64,000 nt of DNA. Origin: Actinomycetospora termitidis (GTDB lineage Bacteria; Actinomycetota; Actinomycetes; Mycobacteriales; Pseudonocardiaceae). Location: positions 310,001-374,000 of the forward strand of contig NZ_JASVWF010000003.1 of the NCBI RefSeq assembly GCF_030286555.1, given 5' to 3'. Positions 9,052-18,767 of this stretch are shown in pieces (positions within the stretch are counted from its first letter, which is position 1; every line of letters starts with the position of its first letter). The position numbers and the translations under genes were made by a program. Below the pieces are notes generated by a model. It made no database searches. It saw only the letters and a list, made by a program, of their open reading frames with translations, and had not been told where the DNA came from.

Positions 9052-10428
9052 TCAGCGCAGCCCGAGCCGGCGGCCGCCGAGCACGGCGTCCGGGTCGGTC
9101 CGCGCGACGACCGCGGCGAGGCGCTCGCGGTCCGCGTCGCTCCAGCACGCCCCGGGTCGGGCGGCCAGGGTCTGCGGGGAGGCATAGTTCGCCGGCACCG
9201 TGCCGGCCGACCACGCGGCGAGCGCGTCGACGATGCCGTGACCGACCGCGGGCACGATCCCGGCGAGCTCGGGCACCATCGGCGCGACGACCCCGACGGA
9301 GAACGGCGCGCGGGCCGCGACTCCCTGACGGCCGCGCAGCGCGGCGCCACCGGTCTGGCGCAGCTCCACGACGATGACCGGCAGCTCGTGCTGCGGGCCG
9401 GCGACCTCGAGCAGGGCGTCGATCGTCGCGTGGGTCATCCCGTCGAGGAAGCCGCCGGTGATCCACGACGGCATCGGGTCGGTCGGGTCGCAGTGCACGG
9501 CGTCGACGGCCGCGGCGGGCAGCACGTCGACCGTGTCGACGATCGGGGTGGCCACCCGACGCATCGGCGAGAGGACCTCGAGGCCCTCGATCTCCGGGCC
9601 GAGGTGCGCCACGCGCAGGTGCACGACGGTGCGCCCGCGCAGCGGCGGCGGGGCACCGTCCATGTCGGGCATCCGCAGGATCGCGATCGAGGTCGTGGTG
9701 TTCTCGGTCAGCCCGGCCTGCCAGTCCCGCCAGGCGTGCAGGACGGCGGGGGCGTCGGCGCCGTCGAAGAAGATCGCGCCGCCGTAGAAGGTGGAGAGCT
9801 CGACGAGCTCCACGGTCATCTCGACGACGATCCCGGCCGCGTCCTTCCCGCCCAGCATCGCGTCGAACAGCTCGTCGCCGGCGCGGACCTCGCGGACCTC
9901 CCCCTCGCCGGTGACGACCTGCATCGCGCGGACGCGGTCGGAGCCGAGACCGAAGCGGCGGATCATCGGGCCGATCCCGCCGCCGGTGCAGAAGCCGACG
10001 ACACCGACGTCGGTCGACGAGCCGGTGACACCGGCGAGGCCGTGCGGGGCGGCGGCCTCGACGAGGCGGGCCCACTTCACGCCGGCGCCGACCGTGGCGG
10101 TCCGGGTGGCGGGGTCGACCTCGCACCGGTCGAGGCGCTTCGTCGAGACGATCAGGGTGCCGCGGTGGGAGAAGTCGGCGTGCCCGGTGGCGACGACCGC
10201 GACCCCGAGACCCCGGGCGCGCGCCCAGCGGACCGAAGCGGCGACGTCGTGCGCGTCGGTCGCCCCGACCACGCCGACGGGCTCGTGCACCGGGGCCAGG
10301 TTGAAGCCGGCGATCTCGGCGACGACCTCGACGTCCCCGGGATCCCACACGGGTCCGGTCACGGCTCTGCGCAGGTCGGCGAGCTCGACGTCGGAGGTGG
10401 TGGCGGCGCGGGTGGCGAGCTCGGTCAT
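9052..10428 (-). CDS. FAD-linked oxidoreductase, PCMH/BBE type
   Basis: 458 aa. The N-terminal PCMH flavin domain (about 50-230) contains VVATGHADFSHRG, where the His could carry the covalent flavin, and the GSSTDVGVVGFCTGGGIG loop. A substrate domain follows, and the C-terminus has VPANYASPQTL, resembling the berberine-bridge-enzyme tail that contacts FAD. Such enzymes oxidise alcohols, sugars or amines with oxygen. The start is the ATG at 10428, preceded by GGAGAG at a good distance. The two shorter downstream paralogues lack its substrate domain. The pirin gene lies upstream on the same strand, across a 148-bp gap that may hold the promoter. Confidence 0.85.
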   Translation of the reverse strand: MTELATRAATTSDVELADLRRAVTGPVWDPGDVEVVAEIAGFNLAPVHEPVGVVGATDAHDVAASVRWARARGLGVAVVATGHADFSHRGTLIVSTKRLDRCEVDPATRTATVGAGVKWARLVEAAAPHGLAGVTGSSTDVGVVGFCTGGGIGPMIRRFGLGSDRVRAMQVVTGEGEVREVRAGDELFDAMLGGKDAAGIVVEMTVELVELSTFYGGAIFFDGADAPAVLHAWRDWQAGLTENTTTSIAILRMPDMDGAPPPLRGRTVVHLRVAHLGPEIEGLEVLSPMRRVATPIVDTVDVLPAAAVDAVHCDPTDPMPSWITGGFLDGMTHATIDALLEVAGPQHELPVIVVELRQTGGAALRGRQGVAARAPFSVGVVAPMVPELAGIVPAVGHGIVDALAAWSAGTVPANYASPQTLAARPGACWSDADRERLAAVVARTDPDAVLGGRRLGLR

Positions 10429-10576
10429 GGTGGACTCTCCGTGGTCAGAACAGGGCCGCTCGGGTGAGCAGCCGGTGCAATGACCGTAGAGTTGCCACGC
10501 AGAGTGACACAAGACGCAGTTAGGTCAGGGATCTTTCACGCTGCGTCGTCGGAGGGTCTCACCATCCGTGACCGGA

Positions 10577-11545
10577 CTACCCGCGGGGACGGATCCGCGC
10601 GTTCGGGAGCGCGGGGGCGTGCAGCCGGGCGCTGCGACCGTCGAGACCGACGTAGCCGGCGACGTGCCCGTACCGCTCCTCCGGGGCGTCCTCCCACGCG
10701 GCACGGAAGGCGACGATCTCGTCGTGGGTCCGGGCGATCAGGTTCCACCACATGACGATCTGCTCGCCGAAGGGCGTGCCGCCGAGCAGGAGCAACCGCG
10801 CCGAGTGGTCCCCCGGGTTCGTGAGCTCGATCCGTTCCCGCCCGGGTGCCAGGTAGGCCAGCTCGGCCGCGGAGACGGGACGTCCGGCGACCGTCACGGC
10901 GCCGGTGTCGAGCAGGACGCCGTGCTCGAAGGTCGGGTCGACGTCGAGCCCGACGGTGGCGCCGGGCTCGAGGAGCAGCTCCGCACCGAGCAGTGGGCTG
11001 AACGTCTCGACCGGGCTGGTGATCCCGGCCAGCTCGCCGAGGAAGACCCGCAGCGTCGCGCCGACCAGGTCGACCGCGTCCGGGGCGTGGTGGGCGAAGG
11101 CGCGCGGGGTGTCGCGGTGGGCGTCGGGCAGGGCCACCCAGAGCTGCACCCCGTGCAGGACCGTGGTGCCCGGCGTGGACACCTCGGAGTGGCAGACCCC
11201 GTGCCCGCCGGTCATGAGGTTGAGCTCGCCGGGCCGCACGATCGCGTGCACGCCGTGGGAGTCGCGGTGCTCCACCTCGCCGGTGAACAGCCAGCTGACG
11301 GTCGCCAGCCCGGTGTGCGGGTGCGGCGGCACGTCCATCCCGCCGGTCGCGGCGACGTCGTCCGGACCGTAGTGGTCGACGAAGCACCAGGCGCCGATCA
11401 ACGACCGCTGCCGCTGCGGGAGGGTGCGGCGCACGGTCATCGCGCGGGGCCCGCCGAGGGGTACCTCGCGGGGCGTGAGGATCTCGACGACGGCGTCCGG
11501 CTGGGCGCTGCCGTCGCAGAGGACCTCGTCGGGCGCCGTCTCCAC
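10577..11545 (-). CDS. Pirin family protein
   Basis: About 322 aa, a bicupin. The metal-binding residues are visible in DVPPHPHTGLATV (two His) and LNLMTGGHGVCHSE (His and Glu). Pirins act as metal-dependent dioxygenases (quercetinase-like) or as redox-sensing cofactors in the cytoplasm. Start choice: ATG 11566, GTG 11554 and GTG 11545 are all in frame; 11545 is preferred because GGAGGGG lies about 8-10 bp upstream, whereas it is too close to the other two. The gene follows adnB on the same strand but is unlikely to be functionally linked. Confidence 0.88.
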   Translation of the reverse strand: METAPDEVLCDGSAQPDAVVEILTPREVPLGGPRAMTVRRTLPQRQRSLIGAWCFVDHYGPDDVAATGGMDVPPHPHTGLATVSWLFTGEVEHRDSHGVHAIVRPGELNLMTGGHGVCHSEVSTPGTTVLHGVQLWVALPDAHRDTPRAFAHHAPDAVDLVGATLRVFLGELAGITSPVETFSPLLGAELLLEPGATVGLDVDPTFEHGVLLDTGAVTVAGRPVSAAELAYLAPGRERIELTNPGDHSARLLLLGGTPFGEQIVMWWNLIARTHDEIVAFRAAWEDAPEERYGHVAGYVGLDGRSARLHAPALPNARIRPRG

Positions 11546-11609
11546 GTTGCTCACCCCTCCGATCATCCTCCGCCCCGGACCCGGCTGACAGGCGTGCCTC
11601 CGGGGCCGC

Positions 11610-14600
11610 TCACCGCACCTCGGGGTCGCCGTCGTCGAAGCCGGTCTCGTCGGGGTCGGCCTCGTCGTCGGTCCAGCTGGCGCCGGACACCGCGTCGTCG
11701 CCGACCGGCTCGCGGACCTCCACCGGCACGCTCGCGACCAGCGCCCGCAGCCCGGCGGCGTCGAGCAGGTCGGCCGGGGTGACGGTGCGGTCGTCGCGGA
11801 CGTAGTGCAGGGCCGCCCGGACCCGCTCGACCGGGGTGTCGGTGAGGGCGGCCCACGCCAACCGGTACGCCGCGAGCTGCACCGACAGCGCCGGCATCGC
11901 CTCGGTCCCGGGCGGCGCGCCGGTCTTCCAGTCGACCACGGTGGCCCCGCCGTCGGGGTCGGCGAAGACGGCGTCGATCCGGCCCCGCACCAGCGTGCCC
12001 TCGACCTCGGTCTCGAACGGCACCTCCACCGCCACCGGTGTGCGGGTCGCCCAGCGGCTGGCGGTGAACCGGTCCTGGAGCACGGCGAGGTCGGCCGCCG
12101 CCTCGGCGTCGGCGTCCGCGGCGTCGTCGGCCGCCCCGGGCAGCTCGTCGAACTCGAGCAGCTCGGTACGCGCGAACCAGCGCTCGACCCACGCGTGGAA
12201 CTCGGTGCCGCGGCGCGCGCGGGGGTCGGGCGGGCGGGGCACCGGGCGACGGAGGCGCCGGGCGAGGGCGTCCGGGTCGGCGGCGAGGTCGACCAGCTGG
12301 CTGACCGAGAGCTGCGGCGGCAGCAGGACCCGGGCGTGGCGCTCGCGGGCGGCGGCGCGCTCGGCGAGCAGGACGTCGACGTCGGAGGCCCAGCCGTCGG
12401 GGTCGGTCTCGTCCACGGGCGCCGCCGGCTGCTCGCGGGCCGCACGGACCATGGCCGCCCCCTCCTCGACCGCCGTCCGTCGCTCGGCCAGCGGGTCGAC
12501 CGGCCAGGCCTCGGCGCGCACGGTCTCGGCGAGCGGGTTGTCCGTGCCCTCCTCGGGCGGATCGGCCCACGTGTCGACGACGGCCCGCCCGGCCCCGGCG
12601 AGCTCGCCGACCTCCGCCAGGAAGTCCGACGGACCGCGCGGGGTGGCCCCGGACTCGGGCCACCAGTGCCCGGAGACCAGCAGCGTCCGCTCGGCGCGGG
12701 TGAGCGCGACGTAGAAGAGCCGGCGTTCCTCGACGAGCCGCCGGTCGTCGAACTCCCGCTCGTGCCGCTCGAGACGCTCGGTGAGGTCCTTGCGGTCGGT
12801 GACGCCCGCCACGTCCAGGGAGGGCAGATCGGGCCGGTCGCCGCGCAGGTCGACCGGCAGCGACGGGATCGTGGTCAGCCACGAGCCGCTGAGCTTCGGC
12901 CCCGGGAAGACCTTCGCGCAGACGTGCGGGACCGCCACGATCTCCCACTCCAGGCCCTTGGCGGCGTGCACCGTCAGGATCTGCACGCGGGTGCCGCCGA
13001 GCGCCGGGTCGGTGCCGGCGGCGACGTCGACCTCGCCGGGCGTGAGGCCGTCCTCGGCCTCCTCCGCGGCGTCGAGGTAGGCGAGCAGGGCCGTCGGGGT
13101 GGCCGTGCCCCCGGAGGCCGCGGCGCCACCGGAGAAGTCGGCGACGACGTCGGCGAACGCGTCCAGGTGCGCCCGCCCGGTCACCCCGGGGCGCGCGACC
13201 GCCTCGACGTCGAGCAGCAGCGTGCGCTCGACGTCGGCGACCAGGTCGACGAGCGGGGCGGTCACCCGGCGGCGGAGGCCGGCGAGCTCCCGGGCCAGCC
13301 GGGTGATCCGCTCGAGGCCCGCCGGGGAGTAGCGCTCCCGGGGACCCGGGTCGTCGAGCGCGTCGACGAGCCCGGCCCGCTCGGCGTGCTCGCCGGGCAG
13401 GGCGTCGGCGATCGGGTCGGGCGCGGCCGCGGTCGGCAGGTCGGGCGGGGTGGGGGGCGCGGCCAGCTCCCGCGCCCGGCGCCACAGGGCGGCGAGGTCG
13501 GCGCCGCCGATGCGCCACCGCGCCCCGGTCAGGAGCCGCACGGCGGCTCCCCCGGCGAGCGGGTCGACCACGAGGCGCAGGGCCGAGACCAGATCGCGCA
13601 CCTCGGGCTCGTCCAGCAGGCCCCCGAGCCCGACGACCTCGACCGGCAGGCCCCGCGCCCGCAGCGCGGCGGCGAGGTCGGTCATGTCGGCCCGGCGCCG
13701 GACGAGCACCGCGCTCGTCGGGGCGGGCTCCCCGGCGTCCAGCGCGGCCCGCCAGCGGTCGGCGATCCCGTCGGCGAGCCAGTCGCGCTCGGCGAGCACG
13801 TCGGGATGCAGGGCGACCCGGACGTCGCCCGGGGCGGCCCCGGTGAACGCCCGCAACTCGCCGACGCCGTCGAGGGCCTGCGGAGCGCGCAGCGGCTCGA
13901 CCACGCCGTTGGCCAGCTCGAGCACCTCGGGCGGGTTCCGGAAGCTCGTGAGCAGGCCGAAGCGGCGCGCCGCCACCCAGTCGCCGTCCGGGTCGGGCCG
14001 CGGGAAGTCGGTGACGAACCGCGGCAGGTTGGCCGCGCTCGCCCCGCGCCACCCGTAGATCGACTGGAACGGGTCGCCCACCGCGGTGACGGCCGTCGCC
14101 TCGTCGCCCGCGAACAGCGCGCGCAGCATGATCCGCTGGGCGTGCCCGGTGTCCTGGTACTCGTCGAGCAGCACCGCGCGGAACATCGACCGCTCCGCCT
14201 GCCCGACCTCGGGGTGCTCGTCGGCCAGCCGTGCCGCCGCGGCCATCTGGTCGGCGAAGTCGAGGCACCGCTCGGCCTGCTTCCGGGCGGCCAGCTCGGC
14301 CACCAACGGGAGCAGCGCGACCCGGAACCGCTGCCGCTCGACGTACTTCGCCAGCTTCTGCGGCATCGCCGCCCGCTGGCCCTTCGCCGGGGGCGCCGAC
14401 TCGATGACCCGGCACAGGTGCTCGGTGTGCGCGCGCAGCGCCTCCGGGTCGGCGAGGTGCTCCCCCAGCTCCCCGGCGAGCGCCAGGACGTACTGCGTCA
14501 CCGTCGTCGGGATCAGCGCGGTGTCCAGGTCGCGCGCCCACGAGGACACGACGCGGTGCGCGAGCTGCCACGAGGCGGTCGGCGAGAGCAGCCGCGCGCC

Positions 14601-15038
14601 GGGGTCGGTCGGCAGCCGCAGCCCGTGCTCGGTGAGCAGGCGGCCGGCGTACGCGTGGTAGGTCGACACGGTCGGCTCGAGGGTGCGCACCAGCACCCGG
14701 CGCTCGCCGGTGGGGTCGATCTCGTCGAGCAGCGGGTCGGACGCGAGGCGCCGCAGGCGCTTCCGGATGCGGTCGGCCAGCTGCCCGGCGGCCTTGCGCG
14801 TGAACGTCAGGCCGAGGACCTGGTCGGGCCCGACGATGCCGTTCGCGACCAGCCACACCACCCGCGCGGCCATCGTCTCCGTCTTGCCCGACCCCGCACC
14901 CGCCGTCACCAGCGCGGACGCGAACGGCGCCGCGATCACCTCGGCCTGCTCGTCGGTGGGCCGACGCAGGCCGAGCCGCTCGGCGAGCTCGACCGGGTCG
15001 ATCACCGCGTTCGTCGGTCCGGTCATCAGTCCCGTCAC
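11610..15038 (-). CDS. adnB: AdnB-type ATP-dependent DNA helicase-nuclease subunit
   Basis: 1142 aa. It has an N-terminal UvrD-type motor with Walker A AGAGSGKT near residue 45, FTRKAAGQL (motif Ia), LLDEYQDTGHAQR (Walker B), GDPFQSIYGWRGA (motif III), and QILTVHAAKGLEWE and LFYVALTRAE (motifs V and VI). The C-terminus has a RecB-like nuclease with ATVVDWKTG. With the upstream gene it matches the mycobacterial AdnAB complex that resects double-strand breaks. The start is the GTG at 15038, whose GTGA overlaps the adnA stop and which has GGGGAGG about 9 bp upstream; the ATG at 15026 is an alternative. Confidence 0.92.
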   Translation of the reverse strand: MTGLMTGPTNAVIDPVELAERLGLRRPTDEQAEVIAAPFASALVTAGAGSGKTETMAARVVWLVANGIVGPDQVLGLTFTRKAAGQLADRIRKRLRRLASDPLLDEIDPTGERRVLVRTLEPTVSTYHAYAGRLLTEHGLRLPTDPGARLLSPTASWQLAHRVVSSWARDLDTALIPTTVTQYVLALAGELGEHLADPEALRAHTEHLCRVIESAPPAKGQRAAMPQKLAKYVERQRFRVALLPLVAELAARKQAERCLDFADQMAAAARLADEHPEVGQAERSMFRAVLLDEYQDTGHAQRIMLRALFAGDEATAVTAVGDPFQSIYGWRGASAANLPRFVTDFPRPDPDGDWVAARRFGLLTSFRNPPEVLELANGVVEPLRAPQALDGVGELRAFTGAAPGDVRVALHPDVLAERDWLADGIADRWRAALDAGEPAPTSAVLVRRRADMTDLAAALRARGLPVEVVGLGGLLDEPEVRDLVSALRLVVDPLAGGAAVRLLTGARWRIGGADLAALWRRARELAAPPTPPDLPTAAAPDPIADALPGEHAERAGLVDALDDPGPRERYSPAGLERITRLARELAGLRRRVTAPLVDLVADVERTLLLDVEAVARPGVTGRAHLDAFADVVADFSGGAAASGGTATPTALLAYLDAAEEAEDGLTPGEVDVAAGTDPALGGTRVQILTVHAAKGLEWEIVAVPHVCAKVFPGPKLSGSWLTTIPSLPVDLRGDRPDLPSLDVAGVTDRKDLTERLERHEREFDDRRLVEERRLFYVALTRAERTLLVSGHWWPESGATPRGPSDFLAEVGELAGAGRAVVDTWADPPEEGTDNPLAETVRAEAWPVDPLAERRTAVEEGAAMVRAAREQPAAPVDETDPDGWASDVDVLLAERAAARERHARVLLPPQLSVSQLVDLAADPDALARRLRRPVPRPPDPRARRGTEFHAWVERWFARTELLEFDELPGAADDAADADAEAAADLAVLQDRFTASRWATRTPVAVEVPFETEVEGTLVRGRIDAVFADPDGGATVVDWKTGAPPGTEAMPALSVQLAAYRLAWAALTDTPVERVRAALHYVRDDRTVTPADLLDAAGLRALVASVPVEVREPVGDDAVSGASWTDDEADPDETGFDDGDPEVR

Positions 15039-18000
15039 GGCACCTGCCTCCCCGAGGAGTGCACCGGGCAGGCGGTGCGCACCGGACACCGCGGGCACGC
15101 GTCGTTCTCCTGCCCGACGAAGCGCGGCCCGGAGGTCAGCCGGGCCGCCGTCGCGACCTGCTCACGCCAGTGCTCGACCCCCTCCTCGTCGAGCGGTGGC
15201 TGCGCCCGGGTCTTCGCCTCGGCGCCGTCGCGCTGCAGGTAGATCAACCGGGCGCCGCCGGGGACCGACCGTGCCGCCGAGTCCGCCGGACCGCCGAGCC
15301 GCTCGCTGAAGGCGCCGAGCGCCACCGCCAGCTGATAGACCGCGAGCTGCGGGTGCTCCTGCGCGGCCGGGGCGCTGATCGGGGTCTTGCCCGTCTTGAC
15401 GTCGACGATCACCGGACGGCCGTGGTCGTCCACCTCGAGCCGGTCGACCCGGCCGCGGATGCCGACGCCCTCCGCCAGCCGCGCGGACACCGACTCCTCC
15501 ACCGCCACCTCGGTCAGCTCCCGCCGCGACGAGTCCCGCCAGGCCAGGAACGAGCGCAGCATCGAGCGGCAGTTCGCCAGCTCCCGCCGCGAGAACCAGG
15601 GGGCGCCGGCGTCCACCGACGCCCACGCCACGTCGAGGGCCTCGTCGAGCTCCCGCTCCCCCGCGCCCTCGGCGGCCCGCTGCACGAGTGCGTGCACCAG
15701 CGAGCCGGTCACCGACGCCAGGGAGTCCGAGTCGTCCCCGCCGTGCGCCTGCAGCGCCCAGCGCAGCGGGCAGGTCAGGATCGTCTCCACCGCGCTCGGG
15801 CTGACCGCGACCGGCGCCCCGGGCTCCCGCAGCGGATCGGTGGTCGACACGTCGAGCAGGCCGTACCACTCGTCGGGGTCGGCGCCCGGGACGCCGGCCT
15901 CGGCCAGGCGCGCCAGGTGCGCCGCGGCGCGGGACCGGCGGGCCGGGTCGGTGTCGGCGTCGGTGACCGCGCGCCGCAGGTCCCCCACCAGCTCGGCGAG
16001 GACCAGCGAACGGCGGGGCCGCGACCGGGGCCGCGGCGTGTCGTCGGCCGCGACGTGCGGCGCGACGTCGTCGAGGAACCGCGACGGCGTGACGTCCTCG
16101 GCCTCCACCGCACCGACGTGCACCGCCCGCCGCGCCCGGGACAGCGCGACCGCGAACAGCCGCCGCTCCTCGTCGAGCAGCGGGACACGGGTGGACAGCG
16201 CCGGGTCGTCCGGGACGCCCGACAGCACGTCGATCATCCGCTCGACGCCCAGCAGCGTGCCGCGCCGTCGCAGGTCCGGCCACACGCCCTCCTGGACGTC
16301 GGGCACCACGACGACGTCCCACTCCCGGCCCCGCGACGCGTGCGCGGTGAGCAGGGCGACCGCCTCGCCGTCGGGGGCCCGCGGGGCGAGGGAGTCGCTG
16401 CGGATGCGCTGCTCGTCGACCTGCGCGACGAACCCGGCGACGGTGCCGCCCGGCAGCTCCTCGGTGTACCGCCCGGCCCGTTCGACGAGGGCGACGACGG
16501 CGTCGAGGTCGCGGTCGGCCTGGGCGCCCACGACCCCGCCGCGCTCGCTGACCGCGACCCAGCGCCGCTGCAGCCCGCTCGCCGACCACACCGCCCACAC
16601 CACGTCGGGCACGCTCTGCCCGGCCCGGATCGCCTCGACCGCCGTGCCCAGCAGCCGCACGATCCGCCGCAGCGGGGCGACGTCGCCGTCGGGCAGCAGC
16701 GCGAGCCGGTCGGGCCGGCCGGCCAGGTGGTCGACCAGGACGTCCACGATCAGCTCGTCGCTCGACCGGGACCCGTCGCCGCCCCCGCCCTCGTGCAGCC
16801 GCAGCAGACCGCGCCGCAGCCGGCGCAGGCCGAGCGGCTCGGCGCCGCCGAGGGGCGAGACCAGCAGCGCGAGCGCGGTGTCGGCGTCCAGCGCCTCGGC
16901 CGGCGGGGCCACCGCGGCCGCTGCCCCCGCGCGCAGGAGGGTGAGCACCGGGGCGACGGCGGGCAGCGCGGCGAGGGGAGTGTCGTCGGCCGGGACCGCG
17001 AGGGGGACCCCGGCCGCGAGCAGCGCCCGGCGCAGGGGCGGCAGGGACAGCGGCACGGACCGCACGACCACGGCGAGCCGCGACCACGGCACCCCGTCGA
17101 CGAGGTGGGCCCGACGCAGCGTGTCGGCCACCCACGCGGCCTGGTGACCCGCCGTCGCGAAGACCGAGACGGTGGCGGCGCCGGACTCCGGCTCCTCCCC
17201 CGGCGGGCCGGTCCGCGTGCGGGCCGGACCGGTGCCGCGCAACGGCTCCACGACCCGGGCGACCGCGTCGCGCACCGCGGGCGATCCCCGGTGGTCGACG
17301 TGCAGCACCGCCGTGGCCCGCCCGGACGGGTCGGCGTCGCGCAGGAGGGTCGGTGCGGCGCCGCGGAAGCCGAGCACGGACGAGTCGGGGTCGCCCGCCA
17401 GCAGGTGATCGTCCGCCGCGGCGCCGAGCACCCGGGCGAGCTCGAGCTGCTGGGGGTCCATGTCGTGCGCGTCGTCGACGACGAGGTGCCGGACGGCCGC
17501 GCGCTCGGCCTCGAGGAGCCCGGGATCGTTCGCGAAGGCGTCGAGCACGGCCGCGACCAGCTCGGCGGCGTCCAGCGGCGGCGCGGAGGCCAGCGGGTTC
17601 GCCGAGCCCGCCGCCGCGCGGAGCAGCGTGACCTCCTCGTAGGTCTGGTAGAAGCGCGCCGCCGCGACCCACACCGCGACGTCGTGCTCCTTGCCCAGCG
17701 CCCGCAGCTCCCGCGGCCCGAGACCGCGCTCCGCGGCGCGCAGCAGCAGGTCACGCACCTCGGCCGCGAACGCGGGCGCCTCGAGCGCGGGCACCAGCCG
17801 CGCGGGCCACCCCGACCCCCGCCCCGCGCCGTCGGCCTCGCCGGCCAGCAGGTCACGCACCATCGCGTCCTGCTGCGCGCCGGGGAGCAGGCGCGGCGGC
17901 GCCTGGTCCTGCCGCGCGGCGTGCCGGCGCAGCACCGCGAACGCGTAGGAGTGCACGCTGCGGACCAGCGGTTCCCGTGCCGCGGTCAGTCCCGCGCCCA

Positions 18001-18283
18001 CCTCCCCGGCCAGGACCCGGCGGCGGGCCGAGATCCGCTCGCGCATCGCCGCGGCGGACCGCCGGTCACCGACCAGGACGAGCGACGCCGCGTCGGGATC
18101 GGCGTGCAGCAGCCGGGCCACGCGCTCGGCGAGCAGCGTCGTCTTCCCCGTGCCCGGCCCGCCCAGCACGCGCAGGAATCCGGCGTCGTGCTCCAGGACC
18201 CGCCGCGACCCGTCGTCGAGCAGGAGATCCGCGGGGAGACGGGTGGCCGCCCGGAGGAGGCGGGGAGCGCCGTCGAGGGTCAT
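15035..18283 (-). CDS. adnA: AdnA-type helicase-nuclease subunit with Fe-S nuclease domain
   Basis: 1082 aa. The N-terminal UvrD-like motor has Walker A GGPGTGKT (residues 41-48), VDDAHDMDPQQ at Walker B (more divergent than in the partner) and LLTAHASRGREWD. The C-terminal nuclease has GRVDRLEVDDHGRPVIVDVKTGK in two parts (Asp and Lys of the PD-(D/E)xK site). It also has an AddB-style iron staple: an early TCPLRW cysteine and a terminal C-x2-C-x5-C (CPRCPVRTAC). It works with AdnB in end resection for recombination repair. ATG start at 18283. A 4-bp GTGA overlap couples it to adnB. Confidence 0.92.
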   Translation of the reverse strand: MTLDGAPRLLRAATRLPADLLLDDGSRRVLEHDAGFLRVLGGPGTGKTTLLAERVARLLHADPDAASLVLVGDRRSAAAMRERISARRRVLAGEVGAGLTAAREPLVRSVHSYAFAVLRRHAARQDQAPPRLLPGAQQDAMVRDLLAGEADGAGRGSGWPARLVPALEAPAFAAEVRDLLLRAAERGLGPRELRALGKEHDVAVWVAAARFYQTYEEVTLLRAAAGSANPLASAPPLDAAELVAAVLDAFANDPGLLEAERAAVRHLVVDDAHDMDPQQLELARVLGAAADDHLLAGDPDSSVLGFRGAAPTLLRDADPSGRATAVLHVDHRGSPAVRDAVARVVEPLRGTGPARTRTGPPGEEPESGAATVSVFATAGHQAAWVADTLRRAHLVDGVPWSRLAVVVRSVPLSLPPLRRALLAAGVPLAVPADDTPLAALPAVAPVLTLLRAGAAAAVAPPAEALDADTALALLVSPLGGAEPLGLRRLRRGLLRLHEGGGGDGSRSSDELIVDVLVDHLAGRPDRLALLPDGDVAPLRRIVRLLGTAVEAIRAGQSVPDVVWAVWSASGLQRRWVAVSERGGVVGAQADRDLDAVVALVERAGRYTEELPGGTVAGFVAQVDEQRIRSDSLAPRAPDGEAVALLTAHASRGREWDVVVVPDVQEGVWPDLRRRGTLLGVERMIDVLSGVPDDPALSTRVPLLDEERRLFAVALSRARRAVHVGAVEAEDVTPSRFLDDVAPHVAADDTPRPRSRPRRSLVLAELVGDLRRAVTDADTDPARRSRAAAHLARLAEAGVPGADPDEWYGLLDVSTTDPLREPGAPVAVSPSAVETILTCPLRWALQAHGGDDSDSLASVTGSLVHALVQRAAEGAGERELDEALDVAWASVDAGAPWFSRRELANCRSMLRSFLAWRDSSRRELTEVAVEESVSARLAEGVGIRGRVDRLEVDDHGRPVIVDVKTGKTPISAPAAQEHPQLAVYQLAVALGAFSERLGGPADSAARSVPGGARLIYLQRDGAEAKTRAQPPLDEEGVEHWREQVATAARLTSGPRFVGQENDACPRCPVRTACPVHSSGRQVP

Positions 18284-18330
18284 GCTCCCGAGGGAACCAC
18301 GACCCCCCGACAGTCACGCCACCGGCAGAC

Positions 18331-18723
18331 CTACCGGCGGGGCACGACCCCCGTCGACCACAGCGCGACCGCGATCGGCACCGGCTGGGCGAACAGCCGC
18401 AGGAAGCGCATCCGGTCGGAGTTCAGCCCGAGCCCGTCGCGCCGGTGGCGCCACTGCGCGACGTTGCCGGGGAACACCGCGGCGAAGAACGCGGCCGCGA
18501 CCGTCCCGACCCTCACGCGCTCCCGCGGGAACGCCACCAGGGCCGTCCCGAGCGCCACCTCCGCGCACCCGGAGATGACGACGGTGTCGTCGACGTCGAT
18601 CGGCACCCACGGCGGCACCTGCGCCCGGAACCCCTCGCGCGCGACCGTGAGGTGCGAGAGCCCGGCGCCGACGAGGAAGGTGCCCAGCCCGACGCGGGCG
18701 AGGTCCTGCAGGGGCGAGGTCAT
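18331..18723 (-). CDS. Small DoxX-like membrane protein (paralogue of 7095-7490)
   Basis: 130 aa from the ATG at 18723, with about four membrane segments. It shares the GLSHLTVAREGFRAQVPPW and AAVFPGNVAQW motifs with the protein encoded at 7095-7490. An upstream in-frame ATG at 18759 would overlap the divergent repair gene's promoter and is less likely. The function is unknown; the DoxX-like family is often linked to redox stress. Confidence 0.78.
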   Translation of the reverse strand: MTSPLQDLARVGLGTFLVGAGLSHLTVAREGFRAQVPPWVPIDVDDTVVISGCAEVALGTALVAFPRERVRVGTVAAAFFAAVFPGNVAQWRHRRDGLGLNSDRMRFLRLFAQPVPIAVALWSTGVVPRR

Positions 18724-18767
18724 GGCCGCCGGGTGCCCCGACCGGCGCACGGCGCACACTCTGCGGC

